This document shows positions 6,368-12,819 of a DNA stretch of 19,048 nt, piece by piece. This DNA comes from Flavipsychrobacter sp. GTDB taxonomy: Bacteria > Bacteroidota > Bacteroidia > Chitinophagales > Chitinophagaceae. The notes under the pieces were generated by a model. It was not told the origin of the DNA, did no database searches, and saw only the letters and a program-made list of their open reading frames with translations. Made by a program: the position numbers and the translations under genes. Position 1 is the stretch's first letter, and every line of letters begins with the position of its first letter. The stretch spans positions 1 to 19,048 of the forward strand of contig JAJNBR010000066.1 in assembly GCA_021156265.1 (NCBI GenBank), written 5' to 3'.

Positions 6368-8560
6368 ATGAAGTTGACTGCCTTCCTCCTGTGTTTTATT
6401 GTTTCCGGCTATGCATTTGCACAAACCGGGTTTCAAGCCCGGGTTATCGATCGGGCTACCCAACAGCCGCTGCCTGGTGTTACCGGAGTGGCAAAAGGAA
6501 CAGCCAATGGTTCCATATCGGATGAAGAAGGCAATATAGTTATCGACGGACTCAGTGATGGCGCGCACACCATAATATTTACCTTTCTTGGCTTTGACAC
6601 GCTGGAGCAGGAAATAACGCTGCCATTGGAAACTCAACTGACCATTAGCATGCAGCCGTCGCAATCTGAGTTGCATGAAATAATAATAGAAGGTACCCGC
6701 AGTAACCGCAGCATAGCCAATACGCCTACGCGCGTAGAAGTGCTGACAGAAGAAATAGACGAAGCTGCAACTATGGACCCAAGTAAGGTGGCGCACCTGC
6801 TGACGCATAGCACTGGCATACAGGTGCAACAGACATCGGCCACTTCCAACACTGCCAACGTGCGTATACAGGGCCTTGATGGCAGGTACACGCAGATACT
6901 GAAAGATGGCTTTCCGCTGTATGGCGGTTTTTCGGGCAGCCTGAGCATTATGCAGATACCACCGCTGGACCTGCGGCAGGTGGAGTACATCAAGGGTTCT
7001 GCTTCTACGCTGTATGGGGCAGGTGCAATAGCAGGTCTCATTAACCTTATCTCCAAAGAACCGGAACCGAACGAGACGCTTATTCATCTCAATGCCTCAC
7101 ACATCGGCGCAATGGATGTGAATACTTTTTTCAGTCGCAAAAAAAATAAGACCGGTTTTACCTTGCTGGCGCAGCGCAACAGTCACCGCGCGTTTGATGC
7201 AGATGATGATGGCTATACCGACATGCCGGCGCTGGTTAAGTATAATTTCAATCCGAAGCTGTTCTTCTATTTTACCGATAAAACCAAACTTACTGTAGGC
7301 GGTACGTACACCAATGAAAAGCGTGAAGGCGGCGACCTGCGGCTTTTGGACAATGACGATGCCGCGCCGGACAGCAACCATTTTTACAAAGAAACAAATG
7401 ATGTGCATCGCCTGACCACACAAATGCGCTTTGACCATCAGCTAAACGCCGTGCTGACGTTCACAGCAAGAAATAGTTTTAACCTCTTTCGCCGCGAGCT
7501 GGATATAACACCTTTCCCTGCATCGGGCATTTATGCTTTTCGCGGCAGGCAGCTATCATCATTTTCAGAAGCATCGCTGAGTTACCGTCACAAAAAGAAC
7601 GTGCTGGTAACGGGACTTAATTTTTACAGTGAGGATTTTAACGAGGATACCACAGGGCCGAACAAACGCGATGAGGGATATGAAATAGCAAGCGCATTCG
7701 GCAACTATACCTTCGATATCAACAACTGGATATCTGCTGAAACAGGATTGCGTGCAGACTATATACATTTATTAGATGACAAGTTGATGCTGCTGCCGCG
7801 TGCGTATGTGCTATTCAAGTGGACGAATAAGCTGACCTCGCGCATAGGAGGAGGCATGGGCTACCGCTATCCCACGATCTTCAACCAGGAGGCAGAGATG
7901 CGCGGTTATATCGGCGTGCAGAACATTCGCTACTGGCCGGTGCAGCAAGAAACATCGGCAGGCGGTAGCGCGGATATCGGTTACAAGACTGCTATTGGAA
8001 AACATTATTCGTTAAACATCAACCAGATGTTTTTCATGACCGAGCTGACAAATCCACTGGTGCTGGTGGCCGATCCGATAAACAGCAACGTATTCTTTTT
8101 TCAGAATGCCAGCGGATGGACGCGCAGCTATGGCTCGGAAACATTCTTCAAGTTCGGCTTTTACGACTTTATGTTCTTTGCAGGTTATACGTATACACAT
8201 GCCACTAATCATTTCTCCGGTATCAATTCAGACATGACCCTGACGCCGCGCCACAGCCTGAAAGGCGACCTGCTATATAGTTTGCCGGGTAAATGGCGTA
8301 TAGGCGCCGATTATGAATATAAAAGCAGCCAGCTGCTGAGCAATGGCAGCAACACACCGTCTTACTGGACGTATGGTGGGCTGGTAGAATATACCTGGCG
8401 AAAGGTTACCCTAATGATCAACGTTGAGAACTTTACCAACGTAAGGCAAACGAAATATGGTACGCTGCGTTCAGCGCCGTATAACACGCCACAGTTTACT
8501 GAAGTATGGGCGCCGCTGGATGGTATTGTTGTGAACGGTGGTATTAAGATGAGGTTATAA
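6368..8560 (+). CDS. TonB-dependent outer-membrane receptor
   Basis: A 730-residue outer-membrane active transporter. The signal peptide is MKLTAFLLCFIVSGYAFAQ, which fixes the ATG at 6368 over an in-frame GTG 21 bp upstream. A CarboxypepD_reg-like domain (about residues 22-105, ending IIFTFLGFDTLEQEI...ISMQP) is followed by the plug domain (about 108-235, with VRIQGLDGRYTQILKDGFPLY and VEYIKGSASTLYGAGAIAG) and a beta barrel to the C-terminus. The final segment NFTNVRQTKYG...GGIKMRL is typical. No SusD-like gene is adjacent, so it is not a SusCD glycan pair. The architecture resembles siderophore, cobalamin or metal receptors, but the substrate cannot be assigned. Confidence 0.95.
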   Translation: MKLTAFLLCFIVSGYAFAQTGFQARVIDRATQQPLPGVTGVAKGTANGSISDEEGNIVIDGLSDGAHTIIFTFLGFDTLEQEITLPLETQLTISMQPSQSELHEIIIEGTRSNRSIANTPTRVEVLTEEIDEAATMDPSKVAHLLTHSTGIQVQQTSATSNTANVRIQGLDGRYTQILKDGFPLYGGFSGSLSIMQIPPLDLRQVEYIKGSASTLYGAGAIAGLINLISKEPEPNETLIHLNASHIGAMDVNTFFSRKKNKTGFTLLAQRNSHRAFDADDDGYTDMPALVKYNFNPKLFFYFTDKTKLTVGGTYTNEKREGGDLRLLDNDDAAPDSNHFYKETNDVHRLTTQMRFDHQLNAVLTFTARNSFNLFRRELDITPFPASGIYAFRGRQLSSFSEASLSYRHKKNVLVTGLNFYSEDFNEDTTGPNKRDEGYEIASAFGNYTFDINNWISAETGLRADYIHLLDDKLMLLPRAYVLFKWTNKLTSRIGGGMGYRYPTIFNQEAEMRGYIGVQNIRYWPVQQETSAGGSADIGYKTAIGKHYSLNINQMFFMTELTNPLVLVADPINSNVFFFQNASGWTRSYGSETFFKFGFYDFMFFAGYTYTHATNHFSGINSDMTLTPRHSLKGDLLYSLPGKWRIGADYEYKSSQLLSNGSNTPSYWTYGGLVEYTWRKVTLMINVENFTNVRQTKYGTLRSAPYNTPQFTEVWAPLDGIVVNGGIKMRL

Positions 8561-8646
8561 TAGTACGCGGTAGCGTGTGTATCTGACTGGTATCGTGCGC
8601 ATTGGAACACTCTGTTGCAGAAGGTGCATTTTACTGATGAATCTGC

Positions 8647-8654
8647 TATTTTTG
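8647..8654 (+). promoter_or_regulatory. Candidate -7 promoter element for the GNAT gene
   Basis: TATTTTTG matches the Bacteroidota -7 consensus TAnnTTTG exactly and lies 31 bp before the ATG at 8686. No TTTG occurs 19-20 bp upstream, so this rests on one element only. Confidence 0.35.
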
Positions 8655-8685
8655 CGCTCATCGTACGACCAACCAATAGAATCTG

Positions 8686-8988
8686 ATGAACGACATTCAA
8701 CTGCAATTAGACCCTGCAACAGGCAACGGCGCTTTTATAATCGAGGAAGACAGTGAAAAGCTTGCTGAAATGACCTTCCGCATTACCGGAGACAAAATGG
8801 TGATCTTTCATACCGAAGCATCGCCCAAATTGAAAGGACAAGGCGTAGGTAAAAAACTGGTAGAAGAAATGCTCATTTACGTACGCGCCAACAATCTTAA
8901 GGTGGTGCCACTTTGCCCCTTTGTACATGGCCTGTTCCAGCGTCATCCCGAAGAGTACGCGGATGTCTGGGATCATCACGAGGGCTAA
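8686..8988 (+). CDS. Small GNAT-fold N-acetyltransferase
   Basis: A 100-residue protein of the short GCN5-related acetyltransferase family (PF14542 type, as in YjdJ-like proteins). The acetyl-CoA pyrophosphate-binding loop is SPKLKGQGVGKKLVEEML (about residues 46-63). The family's C-terminal signature VVPLCPFVHGLFQRHPEEY contains C77. The substrate of these minimal enzymes is not known. The gene converges with the methyltransferase on the minus strand and the two stop codons overlap (CTAA at 8985-8988). It has its own upstream region of about 125 bp, so it is probably transcribed alone and is not part of the arsenic operon. Confidence 0.9.
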   Translation: MNDIQLQLDPATGNGAFIIEEDSEKLAEMTFRITGDKMVIFHTEASPKLKGQGVGKKLVEEMLIYVRANNLKVVPLCPFVHGLFQRHPEEYADVWDHHEG

Positions 8989-9605
8989 GCTGCGTTTTTT
9001 TCTTGTCTTTTAAAGCTGCAGAACAGGAAGTTTTGCGTGGTGTTGAACGGGGTGACGTGATCCTCCTTGATGCACTTTATCTTCTGAAATCCGTTCGACA
9101 GCTCTTCCTGCAATTGTGTTTCGCTGTATTGCTTAATGTCGAGTCCACTGCATTTTTTCGGTCCATTCTCTGAGAATGTACCGATGGTCACGTAACCTCT
9201 GACTGCCTTTCTTGCCGTCGCTAAATATTTGGTTATCTGTTCCGGCGTAGTCAGGAAATGAAAAGTAGCGCGGTCATGCCACACGTCATATGTTTCAGCG
9301 GGTGTGAATTCAGTAATGTCTGAAACGATCCACTTAACCAGGTTGGACTTTTCACCGAGCCGTTTCTTTGCACGTGCAATAGCATTTTCAGAAATGTCGA
9401 GCACGGTAATGTTTTGATACCCTTCTGCCAGTAGAAAATCTACCAGCTTGCTGTCGCCGCCGCCGATATCAATGATGCGTGCATCTTTGGCAAGAGGAAA
9501 GCTATGAATGAATGTCAACGATGTTTCCGGAACTTCCTGCGTCCAGCTTACCTCGTTGGGTTGCTTCGAGGCATAGACGTTTTCCCAGTGAGCTTTGTTT
9601 TCCAT
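8985..9605 (-). CDS. Class I SAM-dependent methyltransferase
   Basis: A 206-residue Rossmann-fold methyltransferase. Motif I is RIIDIGGGDSKLVDFLL (residues 43-59), the ribose-binding acidic residue is D70 in VLDIS, and the post-motif segment DVWHDRATFHFLT (107-119) is typical of a family that includes thiopurine-methyltransferase-like and CSKMT-like proteins. The N-terminus HWENVYASKQPNEVSW is also characteristic of that group. The acceptor is unknown. It follows arsC by 20 bp on the same strand and is the last gene of the arsenic operon, which suggests a role in arsenic or thiol metabolism, by context only. It lacks the cysteine set expected of ArsM, so it should not be called an arsenite methyltransferase. 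Confidence 0.88.
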   Translation of the reverse strand: MENKAHWENVYASKQPNEVSWTQEVPETSLTFIHSFPLAKDARIIDIGGGDSKLVDFLLAEGYQNITVLDISENAIARAKKRLGEKSNLVKWIVSDITEFTPAETYDVWHDRATFHFLTTPEQITKYLATARKAVRGYVTIGTFSENGPKKCSGLDIKQYSETQLQEELSNGFQKIKCIKEDHVTPFNTTQNFLFCSFKRQEKNAA

Positions 9606-9625
9606 TGTTTATTTCAATTCGGTTT

Positions 9626-10024
9626 TTACAAAAATGTTGCAATAGTTTTTATCATTTCCCTTACTTCCCTGAACTGCTGCAGGATATCTTCTTCCGTGCC
9701 TGTAGCCTTTGCCGGGTCAGGGAAGTTATAATGAAATTTTTTTGCTGCGCTTGGAAAGAACGGGCAACGCTCTTTAGCATTGTCGCACACCGTTATCACA
9801 AAATCGAATGGGATGTTACGGTATTCATCAATATGGTTTGAGGTATGCCCCGAAATATCAATACCATCTTCTTTCATGGTAGCAATGGCGCGGGGATTGA
9901 CGCCGTGCGTTTCTATCCCCGCGCTGTAAATTGTTGCTTTGTCTTTTGCAAAATGGCGCAAATAACCTTCAGCTATCTGGCTTCGACAGCTGTTGCCCGT
10001 GCATAATACAAGTACGTTCTTCAT
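9626..10024 (-). CDS. arsC: Arsenate reductase, thioredoxin-coupled (LMW phosphatase fold)
   Basis: A 132-residue cytoplasmic enzyme that reduces arsenate to arsenite. The P-loop is CTGNSCRSQ with nucleophile C8 and R14. C80 and C87 (TVCDNAKERCPFFP) complete a redox triad whose spacing equals that of Cys10, Cys82 and Cys89 in S. aureus pI258 ArsC, the thioredoxin-dependent type. The catalytic aspartate is in FPDPA. The start was placed at 10024 (MKNVLVLC) rather than at an in-frame ATG 33 bp upstream, because the extension is unlike the family and would run into the preceding gene. The ATG shares one base with the TAA of the 51-residue membrane protein (TAATG), which implies translational coupling. 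Confidence 0.95.
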   Translation of the reverse strand: MKNVLVLCTGNSCRSQIAEGYLRHFAKDKATIYSAGIETHGVNPRAIATMKEDGIDISGHTSNHIDEYRNIPFDFVITVCDNAKERCPFFPSAAKKFHYNFPDPAKATGTEEDILQQFREVREMIKTIATFL

Positions 10025-10179
10025 TAGTCTATTTTTACCACGCTGATAAGGATCCACAAAAGGTTGATGATCGTAAACCTCAGATCAAAACCCAATGCGA
10101 GGTTGCGGCCGATGATGCCTAGCAGGATGATGCCAAAACGTTTATGACGACCGAGGTAGAGTGCCATGTTTTGTTTCAT
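10024..10179 (-). CDS. 51-residue membrane microprotein in the arsenic operon
   Basis: A short open frame fills the space between arsM and arsC almost exactly. ATG at 10179-10177 lies 9 bp after the arsM stop, and TAA at 10026-10024 overlaps the arsC ATG by one base. The product begins MKQNMALYLGRHKRFG, has a hydrophobic stretch at about 16-30 (GIILLGIIGRNLALG) and a second at about 36-48 (TIINLLWILISVV), and ends KID; the basic N-terminus suggests an inside orientation. An alternative start is M5. I do not recognise the family. Its position suggests a membrane partner of the arsenic enzymes, but no function can be stated. The tight packing and sensible membrane-protein composition argue that it is real. 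Confidence 0.75.
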   Translation of the reverse strand: MKQNMALYLGRHKRFGIILLGIIGRNLALGFDLRFTIINLLWILISVVKID

Positions 10180-10188
10180 TATAGTCTA

Positions 10189-11025
10189 TTAACAACAGCC
10201 GGAGCCAGGAGTACAACAATCTGGTTTGCGGGCAAATACGGTGATGCTGAATATACCGGTATCGCTTTGTTTGAACGCGGCTATTTCGTCGGCACCCAGG
10301 TAGTTGCTCAGAATATCGTCAGGAATGATGATCTGTTTTTCTTTTTGCAGGGTGATTGATTCAAAGCCCGCCTGTTTAATAAGGTCGATGTATTGTTCTT
10401 TTTGAATGGCGCCGCTCACGCAGCCTGCATACATTTCTGCTGCCTGCTGCAGGTTGGCAGGCAGTTCACCCACCAGCACTATGTCGGATATGCTAAAGTG
10501 CCCGCGCGATTTCAACACCCGGAATATCTCTTTGAATACATTGGCCTTGTTGGGCACCAGGTTCAATACACAATTGCTTACTACCACATCGGCCGTATTG
10601 GCTGATACAGGCATGCGCTCTATATCGCCAAGGCGGAATTCTACATTATTAAAGCCAAGTTTCTCTGCGTTAGTCCTTGCTTTATCGATCATTGCTTCCG
10701 TAAAGTCAATACCGATGATTTTACCGGTTTCACCTGTTTGCGAATGTACTACGAAGCAATCGTTGCCGGCGCCGCTGCCCAGGTCTATCACGGTGTCGCC
10801 CGGTTTTATTTGCGCAAACTCGGTAGGCAGGCCGCAACCCAGGCCGAGGTCAGCATCGGGGTTATAGCCTTCCAGCTTGGTGTAGTCGTCACTCATGATG
10901 TTGTATACCTCGGTGCTGCAACAGCCCGAACCGCAGCATGATGCCGCATTGGTGTCCTTGTCCTGCAGCGCGATCTCGCTGTACTTCTGTCTTACCAGGT
11001 CTTTAAGTTCTTGTTCGTTATTCAT
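10189..11025 (-). CDS. arsM: Arsenite S-adenosylmethionine methyltransferase
   Basis: A 278-residue ArsM-type enzyme that methylates As(III) with SAM. Motif I is VIDLGSGAGNDC (79-90). The substrate-binding cysteines are visible as C64 (LGLGCGLPTEF), C152 (SNCVLNLVP) and C202 (YAGCVSGA); the 50-residue spacing of the last two equals that between C174 and C224 of algal CmArsM. Further cysteine pairs occur near the N-terminus (CCGSGCC, 30-36) and at the extreme C-terminus (CC...GCC, 270-278), and may help capture arsenite. It follows arsR after 53 bp, with an ArsR-type operator in that gap, and leads the smaller genes of the operon. Confidence 0.95.
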   Translation of the reverse strand: MNNEQELKDLVRQKYSEIALQDKDTNAASCCGSGCCSTEVYNIMSDDYTKLEGYNPDADLGLGCGLPTEFAQIKPGDTVIDLGSGAGNDCFVVHSQTGETGKIIGIDFTEAMIDKARTNAEKLGFNNVEFRLGDIERMPVSANTADVVVSNCVLNLVPNKANVFKEIFRVLKSRGHFSISDIVLVGELPANLQQAAEMYAGCVSGAIQKEQYIDLIKQAGFESITLQKEKQIIIPDDILSNYLGADEIAAFKQSDTGIFSITVFARKPDCCTPGSGCC

Positions 11026-11044
11026 TGTATTGGTGTTGTATTTA

Positions 11045-11060
11045 ATTGCAATATTGCGAT
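11045..11060. promoter_or_regulatory. ArsR-type operator upstream of arsM
   Basis: ATTGCAATATTGCGAT is a 16-bp palindrome with one mismatched pair. It is nearly the same as the operator before arsR at 11412-11427, and the similarity continues to the right (GATTGATAT here, GATTGACTAT there). It lies 19 bp upstream of the arsM ATG, inside the operon, so it may control an internal promoter. No good -33 element is seen. Confidence 0.65.
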
Positions 11061-11078
11061 TGATATAAGTAAATTTTT

Positions 11079-11408
11079 TTAGCAGCAGTTTTTATTGACA
11101 GGTATATCGGTAAAGAGTTCGGTAAATAGTTGCTTGTATTGCAGCCATACTTTCGGGTTGATGCAGTAACATATGCTGGTGCCTTCCACAGTACCTTGTA
11201 TCAGCCCTACATTCTTCAGTTCTTTCAGGTGCTGAGATATGGTAGCCTGTGCCAGCCCCAGTTCCTCTACCAGGTCGCCGCAAATGCAGCTGTTCGCTTT
11301 CAGCAGCTCCTGCAAAATGGCAATACGTGCAGGATGCGCAATGGCCTTAGCCATCGCTGCTATCTCATTTTGCTTTTTTGTGAACAGATCCGTTTTTGTC
11401 GCGCCCAT
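11079..11408 (-). CDS. arsR: ArsR/SmtB family arsenic-responsive repressor
   Basis: A 109-residue winged-helix repressor. The helix-turn-helix is in LVEELGLAQATISQHLKELK (about residues 46-65) and the wing follows (GLIQGTVEGTSICYCI). Candidate As(III) ligands are C41 and C43 in NSCICGDLVEEL, at the position of the ELCVCDL metal site of classical ArsR, plus C80/C82 and a terminal CC pair (C108/C109). It is the first gene of the arsenic operon and is preceded by a palindromic operator that overlaps the promoter, so it should repress itself and the genes downstream until arsenite binds. Confidence 0.94.
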   Translation of the reverse strand: MGATKTDLFTKKQNEIAAMAKAIAHPARIAILQELLKANSCICGDLVEELGLAQATISQHLKELKNVGLIQGTVEGTSICYCINPKVWLQYKQLFTELFTDIPVNKNCC

Positions 11409-11411
11409 TGT

Positions 11412-11427
11412 ATCGCAATATTACGAT
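11412..11427. promoter_or_regulatory. ArsR operator upstream of arsR
   Basis: ATCGCAATATTACGAT is a 16-bp palindrome with one mismatched pair, 4 bp upstream of the arsR ATG. With the copy at 11045-11060 it gives a consensus close to ATYGCAATATTRCGAT. It covers the -7 promoter element, so repressor binding would block RNA polymerase. Confidence 0.72.
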
Positions 11428-11447
11428 TGACTATTGAAACGGCCAAA
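11416..11447 (-). promoter_or_regulatory. Promoter of the arsenic operon
   Basis: On the minus strand TTTG (11447-11444) is followed after exactly 20 bp by TAATATTG (11423-11416), one mismatch from the Bacteroidota -7 consensus TAnnTTTG. The -7 element lies inside the ArsR operator. The predicted transcript would have a very short leader before the arsR ATG at 11408. Confidence 0.6.
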
Positions 11448-11461
11448 TCTTTTTTATATGA

Positions 11462-11488
11462 CAAAGGCCGGCATGAAGCCGGCCTTTG
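11462..11488. terminator. 11-bp perfect hairpin between ars operon and lipoprotein remnant
   Basis: CAAAGGCCGGC (11462-11472) and GCCGGCCTTTG (11478-11488) form a perfect stem with the loop ATGAA. It lies after the remnant lipoprotein copy and before the ars promoter, and shares the GGCCGGC core with the terminator at 11700-11730. There is no proper T-run on either side, so termination may be weak. Confidence 0.6.
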
Positions 11489-11535
11489 AAAAATAACAGA
11501 AAAACAAAGTCGTTTGATTCTCTATCCAGTTCCTC

Positions 11536-11616
11536 TTAGTGAGCTACATGGGCAGTATCAACAACAGTAGTGTCGGTAGTGCCACCTGTAGTAGTACCTG
11601 CGTCCATAGTGCCGTT
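11536..11616 (-). pseudogene. 3' remnant of a third small lipoprotein gene
   Basis: The minus strand encodes NGTMDAGTTTGGTTDTT and then VVDTAHVAH before a TAA (11538-11536), with an in-frame stop just upstream (11619-11617). This matches the C-terminal part of the intact lipoprotein at 11990-12205 (VGTMGAGSATGGMADTTDTT). Upstream, the sequence jumps directly into a copy of that gene's promoter region (11626-11670), so the start codon, signal peptide and about the first 45 codons are missing, as expected of an internal deletion. An ATG at 11607 could start a 23-residue peptide without a signal sequence; I consider that non-functional. The 3' flank (GACTTTGTTTTTCTGTTAT) resembles that of the lipoprotein gene at 11757. 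Confidence 0.65.
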
Positions 11617-11625
11617 TCAGCAATA

Positions 11626-11670
11626 GGTAACCCGCGGACCATAAAATAAATTAATAATCAAGCATTAATG
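11626..11670 (-). promoter_or_regulatory. Duplicated promoter region, remnant copy
   Basis: GGTAACCC (11626-11633) and AAGCATTAATG (11660-11670) are separated by 26 bp, exactly as in the copy at 12246-12290. The 26-bp spacer differs between the copies while the two blocks are kept, so the blocks look like binding elements. Both contain short palindromes (GGTAACC-type and CATTAATG). Confidence 0.5.
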
Positions 11671-11699
11671 GCTGACATTTCGTTCAATATCCCCAAAAA

Positions 11700-11730
11700 G
11701 GCCAAAGCCGGCCCAAGGCCGGCTTTGGCC
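11700..11730 (-). terminator. Intrinsic terminator of the lipoprotein pair
   Basis: GGCCAAAGCCGGCC (11700-11713) and its exact complement (11717-11730) form a 14-bp stem with a 3-base loop. On the minus strand it is followed directly by TTTTT (11699-11695). It lies 27 bp after the stop of the lipoprotein gene at 11757. Confidence 0.9.
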
Positions 11731-11756
11731 ATAACAGCAAAACAAAGTCATTAATT

Positions 11757-11975
11757 CTATTGTCCTGTACCGGGAGTAGCCGGTGTATCTGCTGCCCGGT
11801 CAAGTGTATCCATCACCATTGGCCCGCTTTGCCCTGCGCCTCCCGCGTTGTCTGCCGGCGAGGCAGTAGTCCGGGCCGTAGAGTCGTCGAAAGCTTCATG
11901 CGTTGCTGAATTTCTATCTCCGCACGACACCGCAAACAAACCCAGGCTCGCCAGCAATACAAAAACATGTTTCAT
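11757..11975 (-). CDS. Small Thr/Asp/Ala-rich lipoprotein (second of pair)
   Basis: A 72-residue predicted lipoprotein. The signal peptide MKHVFVLLASLGLFAVSC ends in a lipobox with C18 as the lipidated residue. The mature part of about 54 residues is low-complexity, rich in Ala, Asp, Thr, Gly and Pro, with no recognisable domain. It lies 14 bp downstream of the related lipoprotein gene at 11990-12205, shares its signal-peptide pattern (GLFA.SCG), and is followed by a strong terminator, so the two form an operon. The function is unknown. The lack of structure suggests a periplasmic spacer-like or stress-induced lipoprotein, but nothing in the sequence shows it. Confidence 0.8.
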   Translation of the reverse strand: MKHVFVLLASLGLFAVSCGDRNSATHEAFDDSTARTTASPADNAGGAGQSGPMVMDTLDRAADTPATPGTGQ

Positions 11976-11989
11976 AAAACGTTTTTGTT

Positions 11990-12205
11990 TTAGCGTGCAG
12001 GACTAGTCGTGTCAGTAGTATCGGCCATACCACCTGTAGCGCTGCCGGCTCCCATTGTGCCAACTGTAGTATCGGTAACAAGATCAGGTGCAGTGGTAGT
12101 TGCCGCAGCTGTATCCGAATAAGTAGTTTCTGTGTCGGTGCTTTCTCCGCACGATGCTGCAAATAGTCCGAAAGCGCCCAGCAGCAATAATGATCTCATC
12201 TTCAT
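11990..12205 (-). CDS. Small Thr/Asp-rich lipoprotein (first of pair)
   Basis: A 71-residue predicted lipoprotein. The signal peptide MKMRSLLLLGAFGLFAASC has a lipobox with C19. The mature part is low-complexity: repeated Thr, Ala, Asp and Gly (TDTETTYSDTAAATTT and GTMGAGSATGGMADTTDTT), without a domain I recognise. The upstream region contains GGTAACCC and AAGCATTAATG blocks that also precede the decayed copy at 11536-11616. It is the first gene of a two-gene operon and is divergent from the Phage_holin_4_2-type gene. It is clearly paralogous to the remnant and, more weakly, to the second lipoprotein. Confidence 0.8.
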   Translation of the reverse strand: MKMRSLLLLGAFGLFAASCGESTDTETTYSDTAAATTTAPDLVTDTTVGTMGAGSATGGMADTTDTTSPAR

Positions 12206-12245
12206 AATAATTGATTTTTTCTGTTTATTCCCTTTAGCCGCGACA

Positions 12246-12290
12246 GGTAACCCACTAGTTATATAGAAATTTCAGGTTAAAGCATTAATG
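12246..12290 (-). promoter_or_regulatory. Duplicated promoter region upstream of the lipoprotein pair
   Basis: GGTAACCC (12246-12253), a 26-bp spacer and AAGCATTAATG (12280-12290) match the arrangement at 11626-11670. The region is shared with the divergent membrane-protein gene at 12345, so it could serve both directions. The regulator or sigma factor that reads it is not identifiable by eye. Confidence 0.5.
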
Positions 12291-12344
12291 ATTGAAACTT
12301 CGCGTGGCACAGTTCTGTTAAGAAAACCGCAAAACAAATTTGAG

Positions 12345-12674
12345 ATGAGCTTTCTTGTTCAATTACTGATCAATGCCGTCGTATTACTGGTGCTGGAGAA
12401 GATAATGCCCCGTGTTACGGTACGCAGTTTTGGTACAGCAGTGGGTGTAGCCCTGGTAGTAGGGCTGTTGAATGCGACAGTTGGTTTCCTGTTGCGGCTG
12501 CCGCTTAATATACTCACGCTGGGATTGTTGTCTTTCCTGGTGCGACTGTTTGTAACGGCGGTAATGATCAAACTGGCCGATAAATTTTTCAAGGGTTTTG
12601 AGGTGCAGGGTTTTATGCCCGCGCTTATTATAGCAGTGGTGATGGCGATAGTGGGAACGTTACTTTCTTTTTGA
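12345..12674 (+). CDS. Phage_holin_4_2 / YvlD-type small membrane protein
   Basis: A 109-residue, very hydrophobic protein with about four membrane helices, beginning MSFLVQLLINAVVLLVLEKI and containing GFLLRLPLNILTLGLLSFLVRL, the signature of the PF04020 family (named for phage holins, but widespread in chromosomes as YvlD-like proteins). An upstream in-frame ATG at 12288 would add 19 hydrophilic residues. I reject it because that ATG belongs to a CATTAATG block conserved as DNA in the duplicated promoter, while the encoded residues are not conserved. No lysis genes or phage genes are nearby, so a phage role is unlikely; a cell-envelope role is more plausible. Confidence 0.88.
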   Translation: MSFLVQLLINAVVLLVLEKIMPRVTVRSFGTAVGVALVVGLLNATVGFLLRLPLNILTLGLLSFLVRLFVTAVMIKLADKFFKGFEVQGFMPALIIAVVMAIVGTLLSF

Positions 12675-12694
12675 TGGGTGATATGAATTGTTGC

Positions 12695-12726
12695 GTGGCG
12701 GCCCTGGTGGCCGCTACTTCTTTTTA
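12695..12726 (+). terminator. Intrinsic terminator after the Phage_holin_4_2-type gene
   Basis: GTGGCGGCC (12695-12703) and GGCCGCTAC (12709-12717) form a 9-bp stem with one G-T pair and the loop CTGGT. It is followed by the T-rich tract TTCTTTTTA. It lies 20 bp after the stop codon at 12674. Confidence 0.8.
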
Positions 12727-12819
12727 CTGCAAAAATTTGTTAAACCGTGGCTTCCTTGCAAGTAAACCATGTAAAGGCATGAGTTTTTATTCTCTCTTAA
12801 TGTAAAAAGGGAGGACCAA

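Noticed and set aside
6290..7087. Minus-strand open frame of 265 residues opposite the TonB receptor
   Set aside because: It lies antisense to the signal peptide, regulatory and plug domains of the receptor and has an unnatural Cys/Arg/His-rich composition.
8985..9605. Calling the second methyltransferase a second ArsM
   Set aside because: It lacks the ArsM cysteine pattern and belongs to a different SAM methyltransferase group with the VWHDRATFHFLT motif.
12288..12344. Upstream ATG extension of the Phage_holin_4_2-type gene
   Set aside because: The extra 19 residues are hydrophilic, and this ATG is part of a DNA block conserved with the duplicated promoter at 11626-11670, where the encoded residues are different.
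12345..12674. A prophage or lysis module, because of the holin family name
   Set aside because: No endolysin, integrase or structural phage genes are nearby, and PF04020 proteins are common chromosomal membrane proteins.
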